The position numbers were made by a program, and so were the translations under genes. Positions 44,212 through 52,733 of a stretch of 64,000 bases of DNA are shown here, piece after piece. This stretch comes from Campylobacter curvus (GTDB taxonomy: Bacteria > Campylobacterota > Campylobacteria > Campylobacterales > Campylobacteraceae). Below the pieces are notes generated by a model that made no database searches, had not been told where the DNA came from, and saw only the letters and a list, made by a program, of their open reading frames with translations. The first letter of the stretch is position 1; every line of letters starts with the position of its first letter. Location: positions 1,798,001 through 1,862,000 of the forward strand of contig NZ_CP053826.1 of the NCBI RefSeq assembly GCF_013372125.1, given 5' to 3'.

Positions 44212-47007
44212 TTGATTTTGCCAAGCAAAAAAGAGAAACGAACGACCTCATCGATGGGGAAATTCGTATTTTTATCGGTAACGATCCTCTCTTTGATAGC
44301 CGTTACTATGCTTGAAATTTTGGGTGTAGGATACGATTATTCAAGCTATCAAAACGAGCTTCAGGATATCAAAAAAAACCTCATAATCAAAGAACAAGAG
44401 AACTTAAGAGGCGAAATTTACAGCGTCGCCTATCAGATCAAGCAAAACTACCTATCCCAGTATAAAAATTTCACCGACGGCATAAGACAAAAAGCACTTG
44501 ATGGAACGAAGCTAGCACGCGACATGCAAGGGGGTCAAAACAGGGAGCAGACCCTAAAAAAGCTAAAAACAGAATTTGAAAATTTAGGCGATGAGAACTA
44601 TCTGGTCTACGACTACAAATCGCGAAATTTGCTCTTTGGCAAAGATAGCGGCGCTCACGTCCTAGCCCTAGCGAACAACGCTTTAGACAAGCAAGCCGCG
44701 ATCATGCAAAGCAGCGTGGGCAGCCAAAATATCCTTAGCTTTGCCACGGCTTACGAGCCGCTAAACATCGCCGTCATATACTCAAAAGACATCGATAAAT
44801 TTAACGCTAAATTCATAGACGAGACTAAAATTTTCATAAAAAATCTCGCGCTGGATCAAAACAAATATCTATTTTTACTCGATAAAAACTCCGACAAGAT
44901 CCTACTTTCAAATTCCGCCGAGCTCGAGAACAACCGATACGCGATATTCAATCAAAAACGAAACGAAATTTTAAATCAGCTAACCAGCCTCGCGAGATTT
45001 GATACCAAAGAGGGCTTTTTGACATACGAGTGGAGCAAAAACGACGGGACCAGGGCCGAGAAACTAAGCTTCGTAAAAGACATAGGCGTGCTGGGGCTCG
45101 TGCTTGGCACGGGGACTTTCCTGGACGAGACCGACAAGCTCGCGACCGCGCAAAGACAAGAGCTGTTTAATGACTTTGTCTATAAGATCGTCATTTATCT
45201 GTTTTATTTTTGTATCGTCGTTTTGCTGATACTAATGAGTGCAAAATATATAAAAAATATGTTCGATCGATCGATAGCCAAATTTAGTGAATATTTTGGC
45301 GAGCGCGAAAATACGGGCGGATATATCGCAAGCGACGAGATAGAATTTACAGAGCTTCAGACGATCGCGCAAAACATAAACGAGATCATCCGTGAAAAAG
45401 AGCGGCTAAATTTCGAGAAAAAGCAAAGTACCATGCTCCTAGCTCAATACAAAAACTCGATTGATAGCTCCGCTGTTGTGCTAAGGTTTGACACCAGAGA
45501 TATGATAACCTTTGTAAACGGCGCATTTTGCGAGCTGCTAGGCGTCAGCAAAAAGCAACTGATCGGCAAGCCAAATGAAATTTTGCTGAACAAAGGGCTA
45601 AACTACGAAATTTTAAAGCAAATTTCGCAAAAAATCTGGGCTAAGCACGAGTGGCAAGGCATCATAAAAACCTACAAAAAAGAGGGTAGCGTATGTTCGC
45701 TGAAAACGAGCATCACACCGATACTAAGCGACGATGATGAAATTTTGGAGTTCGTCTGCATCTGCCAGGACATCACGCTACTAATAGCACAGCAAGAAAA
45801 GCTGCAAAATCACCTGCAAGATCCGCTCACCAAGCTGCCAAACCGCCAAGCCCTGATAGATAAGCTAAGCGAGGGCGAGGGCGGTGTATTCGTCGCAAAT
45901 TTTGATATCTTGAAATTTAAACAGATCAACGAATACTACGGCTTTGAGACGGGCGATCTCATCCTCATAAAGCTAAGCAACGCCGTGCGAAGGCTGATGG
46001 AAAATAAAAATTTAGAGCTTTATAGGCTGACAAACGATAACTTCGCACTCCTGGGACGAGAGTCGGATTTTAATAAAGAGAGTTTTTTTAAATTTTGCGA
46101 GCAGGTCATCGAATACTTCAAGAACGAGGCTTTAGGCATCAAAAATAATAAATTTTACATCGACCTGGCGTTTGGCATATCCTCCGACATGCACCTCATC
46201 ACCGCTGAAATGGCAAAAGACTATGCCAAAGAGACCAAAACGCCGATCGTAGTTTTCGAGGAGAAAAAAGACAAACTCATAAGCAACGTGAATTTGACTC
46301 AAAATTTAAAAAGAGCCATAGAAGAAGATCGTATCGTGCTTTATAAACAAGCCATCGTCGATAATACGAGCAACCAGGTCATAAAATACGAGTGCCTCAT
46401 ACGCATGATAGACGAGGACAGGAACGTGATCTTGCCGATAGATTTTTTAGGCATCGCCAAAAATTCCAACCTATATCAAAAGCTGACTGACATCGTGATA
46501 GAAAAGTCCTTCAAGCATTTTTCACAAAACAGCGACGAATTTAGTATAAATTTAGCCATCGAGGACATCCTGTCACCTAAATTTTTGGAATTTTTCAAAG
46601 CAAAGCTGCAAAAATACGAAAATATCGGGCGACGTCTCACTATTGAGGTAGTCGAAGACGAGGGCATCGAAAATTTCGACAAGGTCAATCACTTCATAAA
46701 CGAAGTGCGTAAATTTGGCTGCAAGATCGCGATAGACGACTTTGGAACGGGGTATTCGAATTTTGAATACCTAATGAAGATCAAAGCCGACTACATCAAG
46801 ATAGATGGCTCCATGATACAAAATATCGATGAAAACGAGGAATCACGCAAAGTGGTCGAGCTGATGGTGGAATTTACAAAGAGGTTTGGTATAAAAACGA
46901 TCGCCGAATTCGTGCACTCAAACACCGTTTTAAACGCGGTGAACGCTATTGGCATAGACGCGTCTCAGGGGTTTTATTTCGACAAGCCAAAGCCGCTTGA
47001 AGCTTAA
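44212..47007 (+). CDS. Cache-PAS-GGDEF-EAL protein, probable c-di-GMP phosphodiesterase
   Basis: A 931-residue membrane sensor. A helix near 16-36, a periplasmic double-Cache-like domain (about 45-315) and a second helix (325-347) lead to a PAS domain (about 410-530), GGDEF (540-690) and EAL (700-925). The GGDEF site reads TNDNF, so cyclase activity is unlikely. The EAL motif reads ECLIR, keeping the metal-binding Glu, and the other key residues are present: ENDIxN-like NLAIED, IEVVEDE, IDDFGTGYSNF, IKID and SQGFYF. It probably cleaves c-di-GMP in response to an external ligand. Start choice is open: TTG at 44212, or TTG at 44218 with AAAAGG six bases upstream (preferred by spacing), or ATG at 44254. 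Confidence 0.88.
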   Translation: MILPSKKEKRTTSSMGKFVFLSVTILSLIAVTMLEILGVGYDYSSYQNELQDIKKNLIIKEQENLRGEIYSVAYQIKQNYLSQYKNFTDGIRQKALDGTKLARDMQGGQNREQTLKKLKTEFENLGDENYLVYDYKSRNLLFGKDSGAHVLALANNALDKQAAIMQSSVGSQNILSFATAYEPLNIAVIYSKDIDKFNAKFIDETKIFIKNLALDQNKYLFLLDKNSDKILLSNSAELENNRYAIFNQKRNEILNQLTSLARFDTKEGFLTYEWSKNDGTRAEKLSFVKDIGVLGLVLGTGTFLDETDKLATAQRQELFNDFVYKIVIYLFYFCIVVLLILMSAKYIKNMFDRSIAKFSEYFGERENTGGYIASDEIEFTELQTIAQNINEIIREKERLNFEKKQSTMLLAQYKNSIDSSAVVLRFDTRDMITFVNGAFCELLGVSKKQLIGKPNEILLNKGLNYEILKQISQKIWAKHEWQGIIKTYKKEGSVCSLKTSITPILSDDDEILEFVCICQDITLLIAQQEKLQNHLQDPLTKLPNRQALIDKLSEGEGGVFVANFDILKFKQINEYYGFETGDLILIKLSNAVRRLMENKNLELYRLTNDNFALLGRESDFNKESFFKFCEQVIEYFKNEALGIKNNKFYIDLAFGISSDMHLITAEMAKDYAKETKTPIVVFEEKKDKLISNVNLTQNLKRAIEEDRIVLYKQAIVDNTSNQVIKYECLIRMIDEDRNVILPIDFLGIAKNSNLYQKLTDIVIEKSFKHFSQNSDEFSINLAIEDILSPKFLEFFKAKLQKYENIGRRLTIEVVEDEGIENFDKVNHFINEVRKFGCKIAIDDFGTGYSNFEYLMKIKADYIKIDGSMIQNIDENEESRKVVELMVEFTKRFGIKTIAEFVHSNTVLNAVNAIGIDASQGFYFDKPKPLEA

Positions 47008-47025
47008 TATGCTATAATCGCCGCC

Positions 47026-47931
47026 ATGAAAACTTTAATATTTCCATTTTTAGCGTTTATTTTCACCGTAGTTGCCTATTTTTGGCCCGATATGTTTGTA
47101 GGCTTAAAGCCCGCCATCACGCCGCTTTTGATGCTCATCATGCTCAGCATGGGCATCACGCTTAGCCTCGAGGACTTTCGTCAAGTCGCGAGGCAGAAAT
47201 TCGCGCTAGTTTTAGGCGTCGTGTTGCAGTTTCTAATTATGCCGGCAGCTGCATTTTTGATCTGTTTGGCCTTAGGACTGGAGGGCGACTTGCTAATAGG
47301 CATGATGCTGGTAGGCACTAGCGCGGGTGGCACGGCGTCAAACGTGATGAGCTACCTAGCTAAGGGCGATCTGGCGCTATCTGTTAGCATGACGCTCACT
47401 TCGACGCTACTTTCAGTGGTACTGATGCCGTTTCTCACGTGGCTATACATCGGACAAAAGATCGATGTGCCTGTAACAAATATGCTCATAGATCTCGTGC
47501 AGATCACGCTTTTACCGCTCATACTCGGTGTGATCTTAAATAAATTTTTAGGCAAAGGCGTCAAGCGTATAGAGCCGTTTTTACCGGCCGTTTCGATCGC
47601 TGTCATCGTGCTCATCATCGCTATCGTAGTCGCGCTGAATAATAAACGTTTACACGAAGTCGGTTTTATCGTCGTGATCGCCGTGATACTTCATAATGGC
47701 GCGGGATTATTTTTTGGCTACGTTGGGGCTAAAATTTTTGGCTTTAGCGAGAAGATCGCCAGAACGATCGCTATCGAGGTCGGCATGCAAAATTCCGGCC
47801 TAAGCGTAGCTCTAGCGCTCAAATATTTCTCAGGACTCAGCGCCCTACCCGGAGCGATATTTAGCATCTGGCACAATATCTCGGGCTCGCTTCTAGCCGG
47901 ATACTGGGGCAGCAAGACAAAAAATAAGTAG
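47026..47931 (+). CDS. Bile acid:sodium symporter family transporter
   Basis: A 301-residue inner membrane protein with about nine helices, of the SBF / YocS-like group. Recognised segments are ITPLLMLIMLSMGITLSLEDF, GTSAGGTASNVMSYLAKGDLALSVSMT (the conserved cross-over motif) and VGMQNSGLSVALALKYF. It probably co-transports an organic anion with Na+; bile acids or pantoate-like acids are possible substrates. The third base of its stop codon is the first base of element copy 4, so the insertion lies exactly at the end of the gene. Confidence 0.88.
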   Translation: MKTLIFPFLAFIFTVVAYFWPDMFVGLKPAITPLLMLIMLSMGITLSLEDFRQVARQKFALVLGVVLQFLIMPAAAFLICLALGLEGDLLIGMMLVGTSAGGTASNVMSYLAKGDLALSVSMTLTSTLLSVVLMPFLTWLYIGQKIDVPVTNMLIDLVQITLLPLILGVILNKFLGKGVKRIEPFLPAVSIAVIVLIIAIVVALNNKRLHEVGFIVVIAVILHNGAGLFFGYVGAKIFGFSEKIARTIAIEVGMQNSGLSVALALKYFSGLSALPGAIFSIWHNISGSLLAGYWGSKTKNK

Positions 47932-48231
47932 GCTCTGTTATAATAAATCTTAACACCTACTTCGCTTCTGCTTTGCAGTTGCGAACGAAGTGAAGCAAAA
48001 ACCTTGCTCACTCCAGGAGCGACCTGGCACGGACGCGAACAGCGTTTGTGCGGGAGCGAGTAGCCGAACATATAGCACGATTTTTTGCTTCGCCATGCTC
48101 GCAACTGCAAGCAGGCCGCGGTCAGCTCTGCTTCCCTGTCCTCGTAGCGAAGTCTCGTTACGAGTGCATAGCATGAAGTAAAAATCGGCGGCGATAGCGT
48201 CGCTTCACAAGGTTTGACTTCGCTTTGTAAG
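47931..48231 (+). mobile_element. MITE-like element copy 4, expanded and lacking its right end
   Basis: About 300 bases starting with GGCTCTGTTATAATAAATC. The interior is longer than in other copies and includes an imperfect inverted repeat (about 47968-48001 with 48081-48114) that could fold into a long hairpin. It ends in GCGTCGCTTCACAAGGTTTGACTTCG-type sequence as in other copies, but the terminal TAACAGAGCC is missing. No target duplication can be shown. Confidence 0.75.
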
Positions 48232-48280
48232 TAAAATACCGCGTAAAGGTAGTAAATTTACGCTTTACACGATAAGTAGA

Positions 48281-48304
48281 TTGCTACCTAAATTTAGGTA
48301 GCAA
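48281..48304. terminator. perfect palindrome between symporter/element 4 and metB
   Basis: A 24-bp perfect palindrome (TTGCTACCTAAA and its complement) lies four bases past the metB-like stop. The T tract is on neither side strong. It could act as a bidirectional terminator for these convergent genes. Confidence 0.55.
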
Positions 48305-48308
48305 TTAT

Positions 48309-49451
48309 CTATTTTTTGGCCTTTATCAAAGCCTGTTTTAGATCATCTATCAGATCGTCCGCATTTTCGATACCGATAGCCAGACGAAGCAAATTTTGTG
48401 AGATACCGATCTTTTCTTGAAGCTCTTTTGGATATGACTCGTGCGTCATCGAGGCAGGATGGCAGATGAGGCTCTCGACTCCTCCGAGACTGACGGCCAG
48501 GTCAAACAGATGCAGACTTTTTGCAAATTTCTCATAGTCGTAGCCCTCGGCTAGCTCAAGCGAGATGACCGCACCGATGTCGCTAGCCTGCGCTTCTTGC
48601 GCTCTTTTTTCAAATTCCGAATGCGACCCGGCGTAATAAACTGCCCTGACCGCCGGATTTGATTTTAGAAATTCTACTATCTTGTGCGTATTTTGCGTCT
48701 GCCTGTCAAATCGCACGCTAAGCGTCTTCAGTCCGCGGATAAGATAATAAGCGTCCGTAGGCGAAAGCGTCGCTCCCAAGGTATTTTTCATAAACGCTAT
48801 CCTATCGGCCAAAGCATCGTCGTTTGTACTAACGATGCCTGCGATGACGTCGGCATGCCCGCCGATGTATTTGGTCGCGCTGTAAACCACGATATCTACG
48901 CCAAGAGGTAGCAGCCTTTGATAATATGGCGTCAAAAATGTGTTATCCACGACGACTAGCGCGCCCTTTTTGTGGGCCAAATTCACGATGCGTTTGATAT
49001 CCGTCACGCGAAGTAGCGGGTTTGACGGCGTCTCGATGAATACCATCTTCACGTCGTCCGTGATGTCGTTCTCTTCTATTAAATTCAGATCGTCCACGAG
49101 CTCGTAGGAGATTCCTTGATTTTTAAAAATTCCGCTTGCGTAGCGATAGGTGCCGCCATAGACGTTGTTGTTTAAAAGCACCTTGTCGCCGCTTTTTAAT
49201 AGGTTAAATACCGCTGTCGTAGCGGCCATCCCCGAAGCTAGCGCGAAGCTGTATTTAGAGCCTTCAAATTTTGCAAAAAGCTCCTCGAACGCCTTTTTTG
49301 TAGGATTTGCGCTACGAGAGTAGGCAAACTCGCCAAACTCGCCCAGCCCCTCCTGCGCGAAGGTGCTTGAGAGCACGATAGGCGGCACGACGGCGTTATA
49401 CGGATTGTCTTTGGCTTCTATGCCTTTTACGATCAAAGTGTCGATTTTCAT
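48309..49451 (-). CDS. metB: Cystathionine gamma-synthase/lyase-type PLP enzyme
   Basis: A 380-residue enzyme of the Cys/Met metabolism PLP family (trans-sulfuration). The PLP-binding lysine is in VYSATKYIGGHADVIAG near 196; other motifs are YSRSANPT near 45, LASGMAA and SLGGVESLICHPASMTH. It could be cystathionine gamma-synthase, beta-lyase or gamma-lyase; residues that separate them are not decisive to the eye. It lies just after an amino acid ABC transporter, probably in the same operon, suggesting uptake and use of sulfur amino acids. Confidence 0.85.
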   Translation of the reverse strand: MKIDTLIVKGIEAKDNPYNAVVPPIVLSSTFAQEGLGEFGEFAYSRSANPTKKAFEELFAKFEGSKYSFALASGMAATTAVFNLLKSGDKVLLNNNVYGGTYRYASGIFKNQGISYELVDDLNLIEENDITDDVKMVFIETPSNPLLRVTDIKRIVNLAHKKGALVVVDNTFLTPYYQRLLPLGVDIVVYSATKYIGGHADVIAGIVSTNDDALADRIAFMKNTLGATLSPTDAYYLIRGLKTLSVRFDRQTQNTHKIVEFLKSNPAVRAVYYAGSHSEFEKRAQEAQASDIGAVISLELAEGYDYEKFAKSLHLFDLAVSLGGVESLICHPASMTHESYPKELQEKIGISQNLLRLAIGIENADDLIDDLKQALIKAKK

Positions 49452-49488
49452 GTTTTTCCTTTCTAAATTTGTAAATTTTAGACGAAAT

Positions 49489-50226
49489 TCAAATATCCAT
49501 CGCCGAGATAAAATTTACGATACGTTCGTTTTGGCTCGTGAAAAACTGCTCCGGCGTACCGTCAAAGGCGATCTTGCCCTTGTCTAAAAATAAAATTCTA
49601 TCCGCGACTTTACGAGCGAAATTCATATTGTGCGTAACGATGATGAGCGATTTTTTCTCACGCGAGAGGCTGATGATGACCTTTAAAACCTCCGCTTCAA
49701 GCTCAGGATCAAGCGCGCTCGTGGGCTCATCGAGCAGCAAGAAATATGGATCCATCGCAAGCGCACGAGCGATCGCCACGCGCTGAGACTGCCCGCTAGA
49801 AAGGCGGTTTGGATAAGCGTCTTTTTTATCGCCCAGCCCCACTTTGCCAAGCAGTTCCTCCGCCTTTTTTATCGTGGCTTGTTTTGAGACGCCCAGCACG
49901 TGCACGGGACCTTCGATGACGTTTTCTAGCACATTTAGGTGCGGGAAGAGATTAAAGCCCTGAAAGACCATGCCCGTGTGCCTGCGAAACGGCAACAGCT
50001 CGTTTTGGCTAAATTTAGCTCCAAAATTTATCCTCTCTCGCCCAAGCTCCAGCTCTCCGCTTTGCGGAATTTCCAGCAGATTTATGCAGCGCAGCAGGGT
50101 TGATTTGCCAGAGCCTGATGAGCCCACGATGACCGTCGTTTGCCCGTCAAAGATCTCGACGCTGATGTCATCAAGGACGAGATGGTCGCCAAAAGATTTG
50201 TTTAAATTCGTAAATTTAACGGACAT
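49489..50226 (-). CDS. Amino acid ABC transporter, ATP-binding protein
   Basis: ATPase of a polar amino acid importer, 245 residues from the ATG at 50226 (MSVKFTNLNKSF), which overlaps the permease stop (ATGA) with AAGG upstream. A longer open frame to 50529 is antisense-like sequence inside the permease gene and rejected. Motifs: Walker A GSSGSGKST near 35, signature LSSGQSQR near 135, Walker B LLLDEPTSALD. The family is HisP/GlnQ/TcyN. With metB next to it, cystine or methionine-related substrates are a reasonable guess. Confidence 0.92.
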   Translation of the reverse strand: MSVKFTNLNKSFGDHLVLDDISVEIFDGQTTVIVGSSGSGKSTLLRCINLLEIPQSGELELGRERINFGAKFSQNELLPFRRHTGMVFQGFNLFPHLNVLENVIEGPVHVLGVSKQATIKKAEELLGKVGLGDKKDAYPNRLSSGQSQRVAIARALAMDPYFLLLDEPTSALDPELEAEVLKVIISLSREKKSLIIVTHNMNFARKVADRILFLDKGKIAFDGTPEQFFTSQNERIVNFISAMDI

Positions 50227-50900
50227 CAGACATACCTTGAAGTGTATTTTTCGAGTTTGGCTTGTAGGAACGTAAGCAGCGTGCAAACGACCAGGTAGAT
50301 GAGCGCGGCGAGCACGTAGAGCACGAGTGGCTCGAAGGTGCGCGCGGCGATACGCTGAGCGACCATAAACATATCGACCATTGTGATAGACGCGGCGAGC
50401 GAGGTGTCTTTGACGAGCCCGATGAAGGTATTTGATAGCGGCGGTAGCGAGATCCTGACTGCTTGCGGGGCGATGATGCGGCGTAAAATTTGCGCGTGGC
50501 TCATGCCAAGCGAGGTCGCCGCCTCCCACTGTCCCTTTGGCACGGATAGGATCGAGGCTCGCACCGACTCCGAGGCGTATGCGCCCACGTTTAGGCTAAA
50601 TGCGATGATCGCCGCGCTCCAAGTATCTAGCGTCACGCCCACAGCCGGCAAGCCGAAAAATATGATGAAAAGCTGCACGAGCATTGGCGTGCCGCGAAAT
50701 ATCCAAACGTAAGCGCCAAAGATGAATTTTAAAATTTTAAAATTCGACAGGCGCGCTATGGCGGTGATGATCGCGATCACCAGCCCGCAGGCAAAGGAAA
50801 TGAGCGTGAGCGGGATCGTGACCTTTACCAGCGCGTCTAACATCGGCAACGTCGAGGTCGAGACGAGCTCGATTATGCGGTTTATTCTATCTGCGTCCAA
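50226..50900 (-). CDS. Amino acid ABC transporter, permease
   Basis: A 224-residue HisM/TcyL-type permease with about five helices. The coupling motif EAATSLGMSHAQILRRIIAPQAVRISLPP near residues 125-155 matches the EAA loop consensus. It lies 12 bases after a binding-protein gene and overlaps the ATPase start. The transporter would be a homodimer of this subunit, because no second permease is present. Confidence 0.92.
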   Translation of the reverse strand: MDADRINRIIELVSTSTLPMLDALVKVTIPLTLISFACGLVIAIITAIARLSNFKILKFIFGAYVWIFRGTPMLVQLFIIFFGLPAVGVTLDTWSAAIIAFSLNVGAYASESVRASILSVPKGQWEAATSLGMSHAQILRRIIAPQAVRISLPPLSNTFIGLVKDTSLAASITMVDMFMVAQRIAARTFEPLVLYVLAALIYLVVCTLLTFLQAKLEKYTSRYV

Positions 50901-50912
50901 AATTTACCCCGA

Positions 50913-51665
50913 CTACTCTGTCACGTCTTTGCCAAAATATTTTACAGAAATTTCTTTTAGCTTGCCCTCGGCGCGAAGCTCGTCAAGGGCTTTGTTTATC
51001 TGCTCCAAAAGCTTTGTGTTGCCCTTTTGCACGGCGGCTGCGGTGTAGTCCTTCTCCTCGCTTGTGGCGGCTATTTTCACTGGTGCGTCGGGGCGGGCTT
51101 TGATAAAGTCGTAAAATACGATGTTGTCTCTAATGACGCAATCAACTCTGCCCGCAAAAAGCAGCTCCATGCTCTTTGCAAAGCTATCGACTACGACGTG
51201 CTCGGCGCCGTATTTTTTGGCTACTTGCGCCCAGTTGCTAGTCGCGGAGTCGGCGTCCTTTTTGCCTTTTAGATCGGCAAAGCTTTTGATGCTATCGTTG
51301 TCCTTGCGAACGATGATCGCGCCATAGACGACGGTATAGGGCTTTGAGAAGTCGTATTTTTTCTTGCGCTCTTCTGTCGGGCTCATTTGGTTAAACACTG
51401 CGTCCGCCTTGCCCGCGTCAAATCCAGCCAGCATGCTATCCCACGGCGCGGCGAAAAACTCTATCTTTAAATTTAGCTTCCCAGCGACCGCGCGAGCGAT
51501 ATCCACGTCAAAGCCTGTGAGCTCGTTTTTCTCGTCATAAAACGAAAACGGCGCGTATGTGCCCTCGGTCGCGACGGTGAGAACGCCATCTTTTATCGTT
51601 TTGGCCTGTAAATTTAGCCCCAAAGCCAAAATGGCGGCAAATTTAAGCAAATTTGCAAATTTCAT
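50913..51665 (-). CDS. Amino acid ABC transporter, periplasmic binding protein 1
   Basis: A 250-residue SBP family 3 protein with a signal peptide (1-21). The mature start GVLTVATEGTYAPFSFYDEKNELTGFDVDIARAVA is typical of polar amino acid binding proteins; FNQMSPTEERKKKYDFSKPY and the NDSIKSFADLKGK region follow. It directly precedes the permease and shares about two thirds of its sequence with the paralogue upstream. Resembles cystine-binding TcyJ/TcyA proteins; substrate not established. Confidence 0.92.
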   Translation of the reverse strand: MKFANLLKFAAILALGLNLQAKTIKDGVLTVATEGTYAPFSFYDEKNELTGFDVDIARAVAGKLNLKIEFFAAPWDSMLAGFDAGKADAVFNQMSPTEERKKKYDFSKPYTVVYGAIIVRKDNDSIKSFADLKGKKDADSATSNWAQVAKKYGAEHVVVDSFAKSMELLFAGRVDCVIRDNIVFYDFIKARPDAPVKIAATSEEKDYTAAAVQKGNTKLLEQINKALDELRAEGKLKEISVKYFGKDVTE

Positions 51666-51742
51666 GATTTGTCCTTTAAGAAAGATATGATTTTACTTGT
51701 ATCTTTATGTTGATGTATATGCCAACGGCAATCTAAAGCGAA

Positions 51743-51748
51743 AATATA
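51743..51748 (-). promoter_or_regulatory. possible -10 box of the ABC transporter operon
   Basis: On the minus strand TTTTTTGTGATATATTTTC contains TATATT in a T-rich Campylobacter-type context, about 78 bases before the binding protein 1 start. Confidence 0.4.
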
Positions 51749-51789
51749 TCACAAAAAATATAAATTTTGCAAAATTTAGCAAGCCGGGC

Positions 51790-51819
51790 GGGCGTCAAAT
51801 TTAACCAAATCTAACGCCC
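51790..51819 (-). terminator. weak stem-loop after binding protein 2
   Basis: GGGCGT (51790-51795) pairs with ACGCCC (51814-51819) with an 18-base loop, seven bases past the stop of binding protein 2. There is no T tract, so termination would be partial. Confidence 0.35.
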
Positions 51820-51825
51820 GTATCA

Positions 51826-52599
51826 TCACTCTGAGACATCCTTGTCAAAATATTTCATCGAAATTTCCTTTAGCTTGCCCTCGGCTTTTAGCTCTTGTAA
51901 GGCTTTATTTACGGCCTTTACGAGTGTGTCGCTTCCTTTATGAAAAAGAGCGGCGGAATATATCGGCTCACTCGCTGTGGCGGCTATTTTTATAGGGGCG
52001 TCCGGTTTTTGCTTTACAAAGTCAAAAAATGTTATCGTGTCGTTTATCGTGGCGTCCGCTCGTCTTGCGATGATGAGCTCCACGCCCTTGCTAAAGCCAT
52101 CTACTGTAACGACGTTTGCACCGTATTTCTCGGCTACTTGTGCCCAGTTGCTAGTGGCCGAGTGAGCGGAATTTTTACCTTTTAGATCCTCAAATTTTTT
52201 TATGCTATCGTTATCCTTGCGAACTACGAGCGCGCCGTAAGCCGTAGTGTAAGGCTCGCTGTAATCGTATTTTACCTTACGCTCAGGCGTGATGCTCACT
52301 TGATTAAACACTACATCGGCCTTGCCTGCGTTAAATGCCGCTAGCATCGCGTCCCACGGCGCTTCGATAAATTTTACTTTCACGCCAAGCTTGGCTGCGA
52401 CCGCTTTTGCGACCTCGACGTCGTAGCCGACAAGCTCGTTTTTCTCATCATGAAACGAATAAGGCGAATACGTCCCCTCGGTCGCGATTCTGATGACGCC
52501 GTCTTTTTTGATCTGCTCGAGCGAACTTTCGCCAAATGCGCCCACGCATACGGCGAGACTTGCCAAAGTCAGGAATTTTGCAAATTTTTGTAAAAATAT
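51826..52599 (-). CDS. Periplasmic amino acid-binding protein 2, with probable ATA start
   Basis: A second SBP family 3 protein. From TTG at 52566 it has 246 residues but only half a signal peptide. In-frame sequence upstream (FLQKFAKFLTL) completes a normal signal peptide, and the codon at 52599-52597, five bases after a perfect AAAGGAG, is ATA. No ATG or GTG occurs before the upstream stop at 52620. ATA may be a rare start or the result of a mutated ATG. The mature part (GVIRIATEGTYSPYSFHDEKNELVGYDVEVAKAVAAKLG) matches binding protein 1 closely. Expression may be low if ATA is used. Confidence 0.8.
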   Translation of the reverse strand: MFLQKFAKFLTLASLAVCVGAFGESSLEQIKKDGVIRIATEGTYSPYSFHDEKNELVGYDVEVAKAVAAKLGVKVKFIEAPWDAMLAAFNAGKADVVFNQVSITPERKVKYDYSEPYTTAYGALVVRKDNDSIKKFEDLKGKNSAHSATSNWAQVAEKYGANVVTVDGFSKGVELIIARRADATINDTITFFDFVKQKPDAPIKIAATASEPIYSAALFHKGSDTLVKAVNKALQELKAEGKLKEISMKYFDKDVSE

Positions 52600-52638
52600 A
52601 TCTTCTCCTTTTTTACTTTATTTTTACAATAAGCGTGG

Positions 52639-52644
52639 ATTATA
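52639..52644 (-). promoter_or_regulatory. -10 box of the binding protein 2 gene
   Basis: Perfect TATAAT on the minus strand in TATGATATAATCC, about 40 bases before the ATA codon. It shows that the gene has its own promoter despite the defective start. Confidence 0.6.
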
Positions 52645-52733
52645 TCATAAAAATTTTAAAAATTTTACAGGAGCGTTGTAGTAAGTATTGCACTAAAACT
52701 GCTATACTTTCGAAAAAATAAAAAGGAATATCG

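Noticed and set aside
50227-50529. N-terminal extension of the ABC transporter ATPase
   Set aside because: Arg- and His-rich sequence antisense in frame to the permease gene; the true start at 50226 overlaps the permease stop and fits the family.
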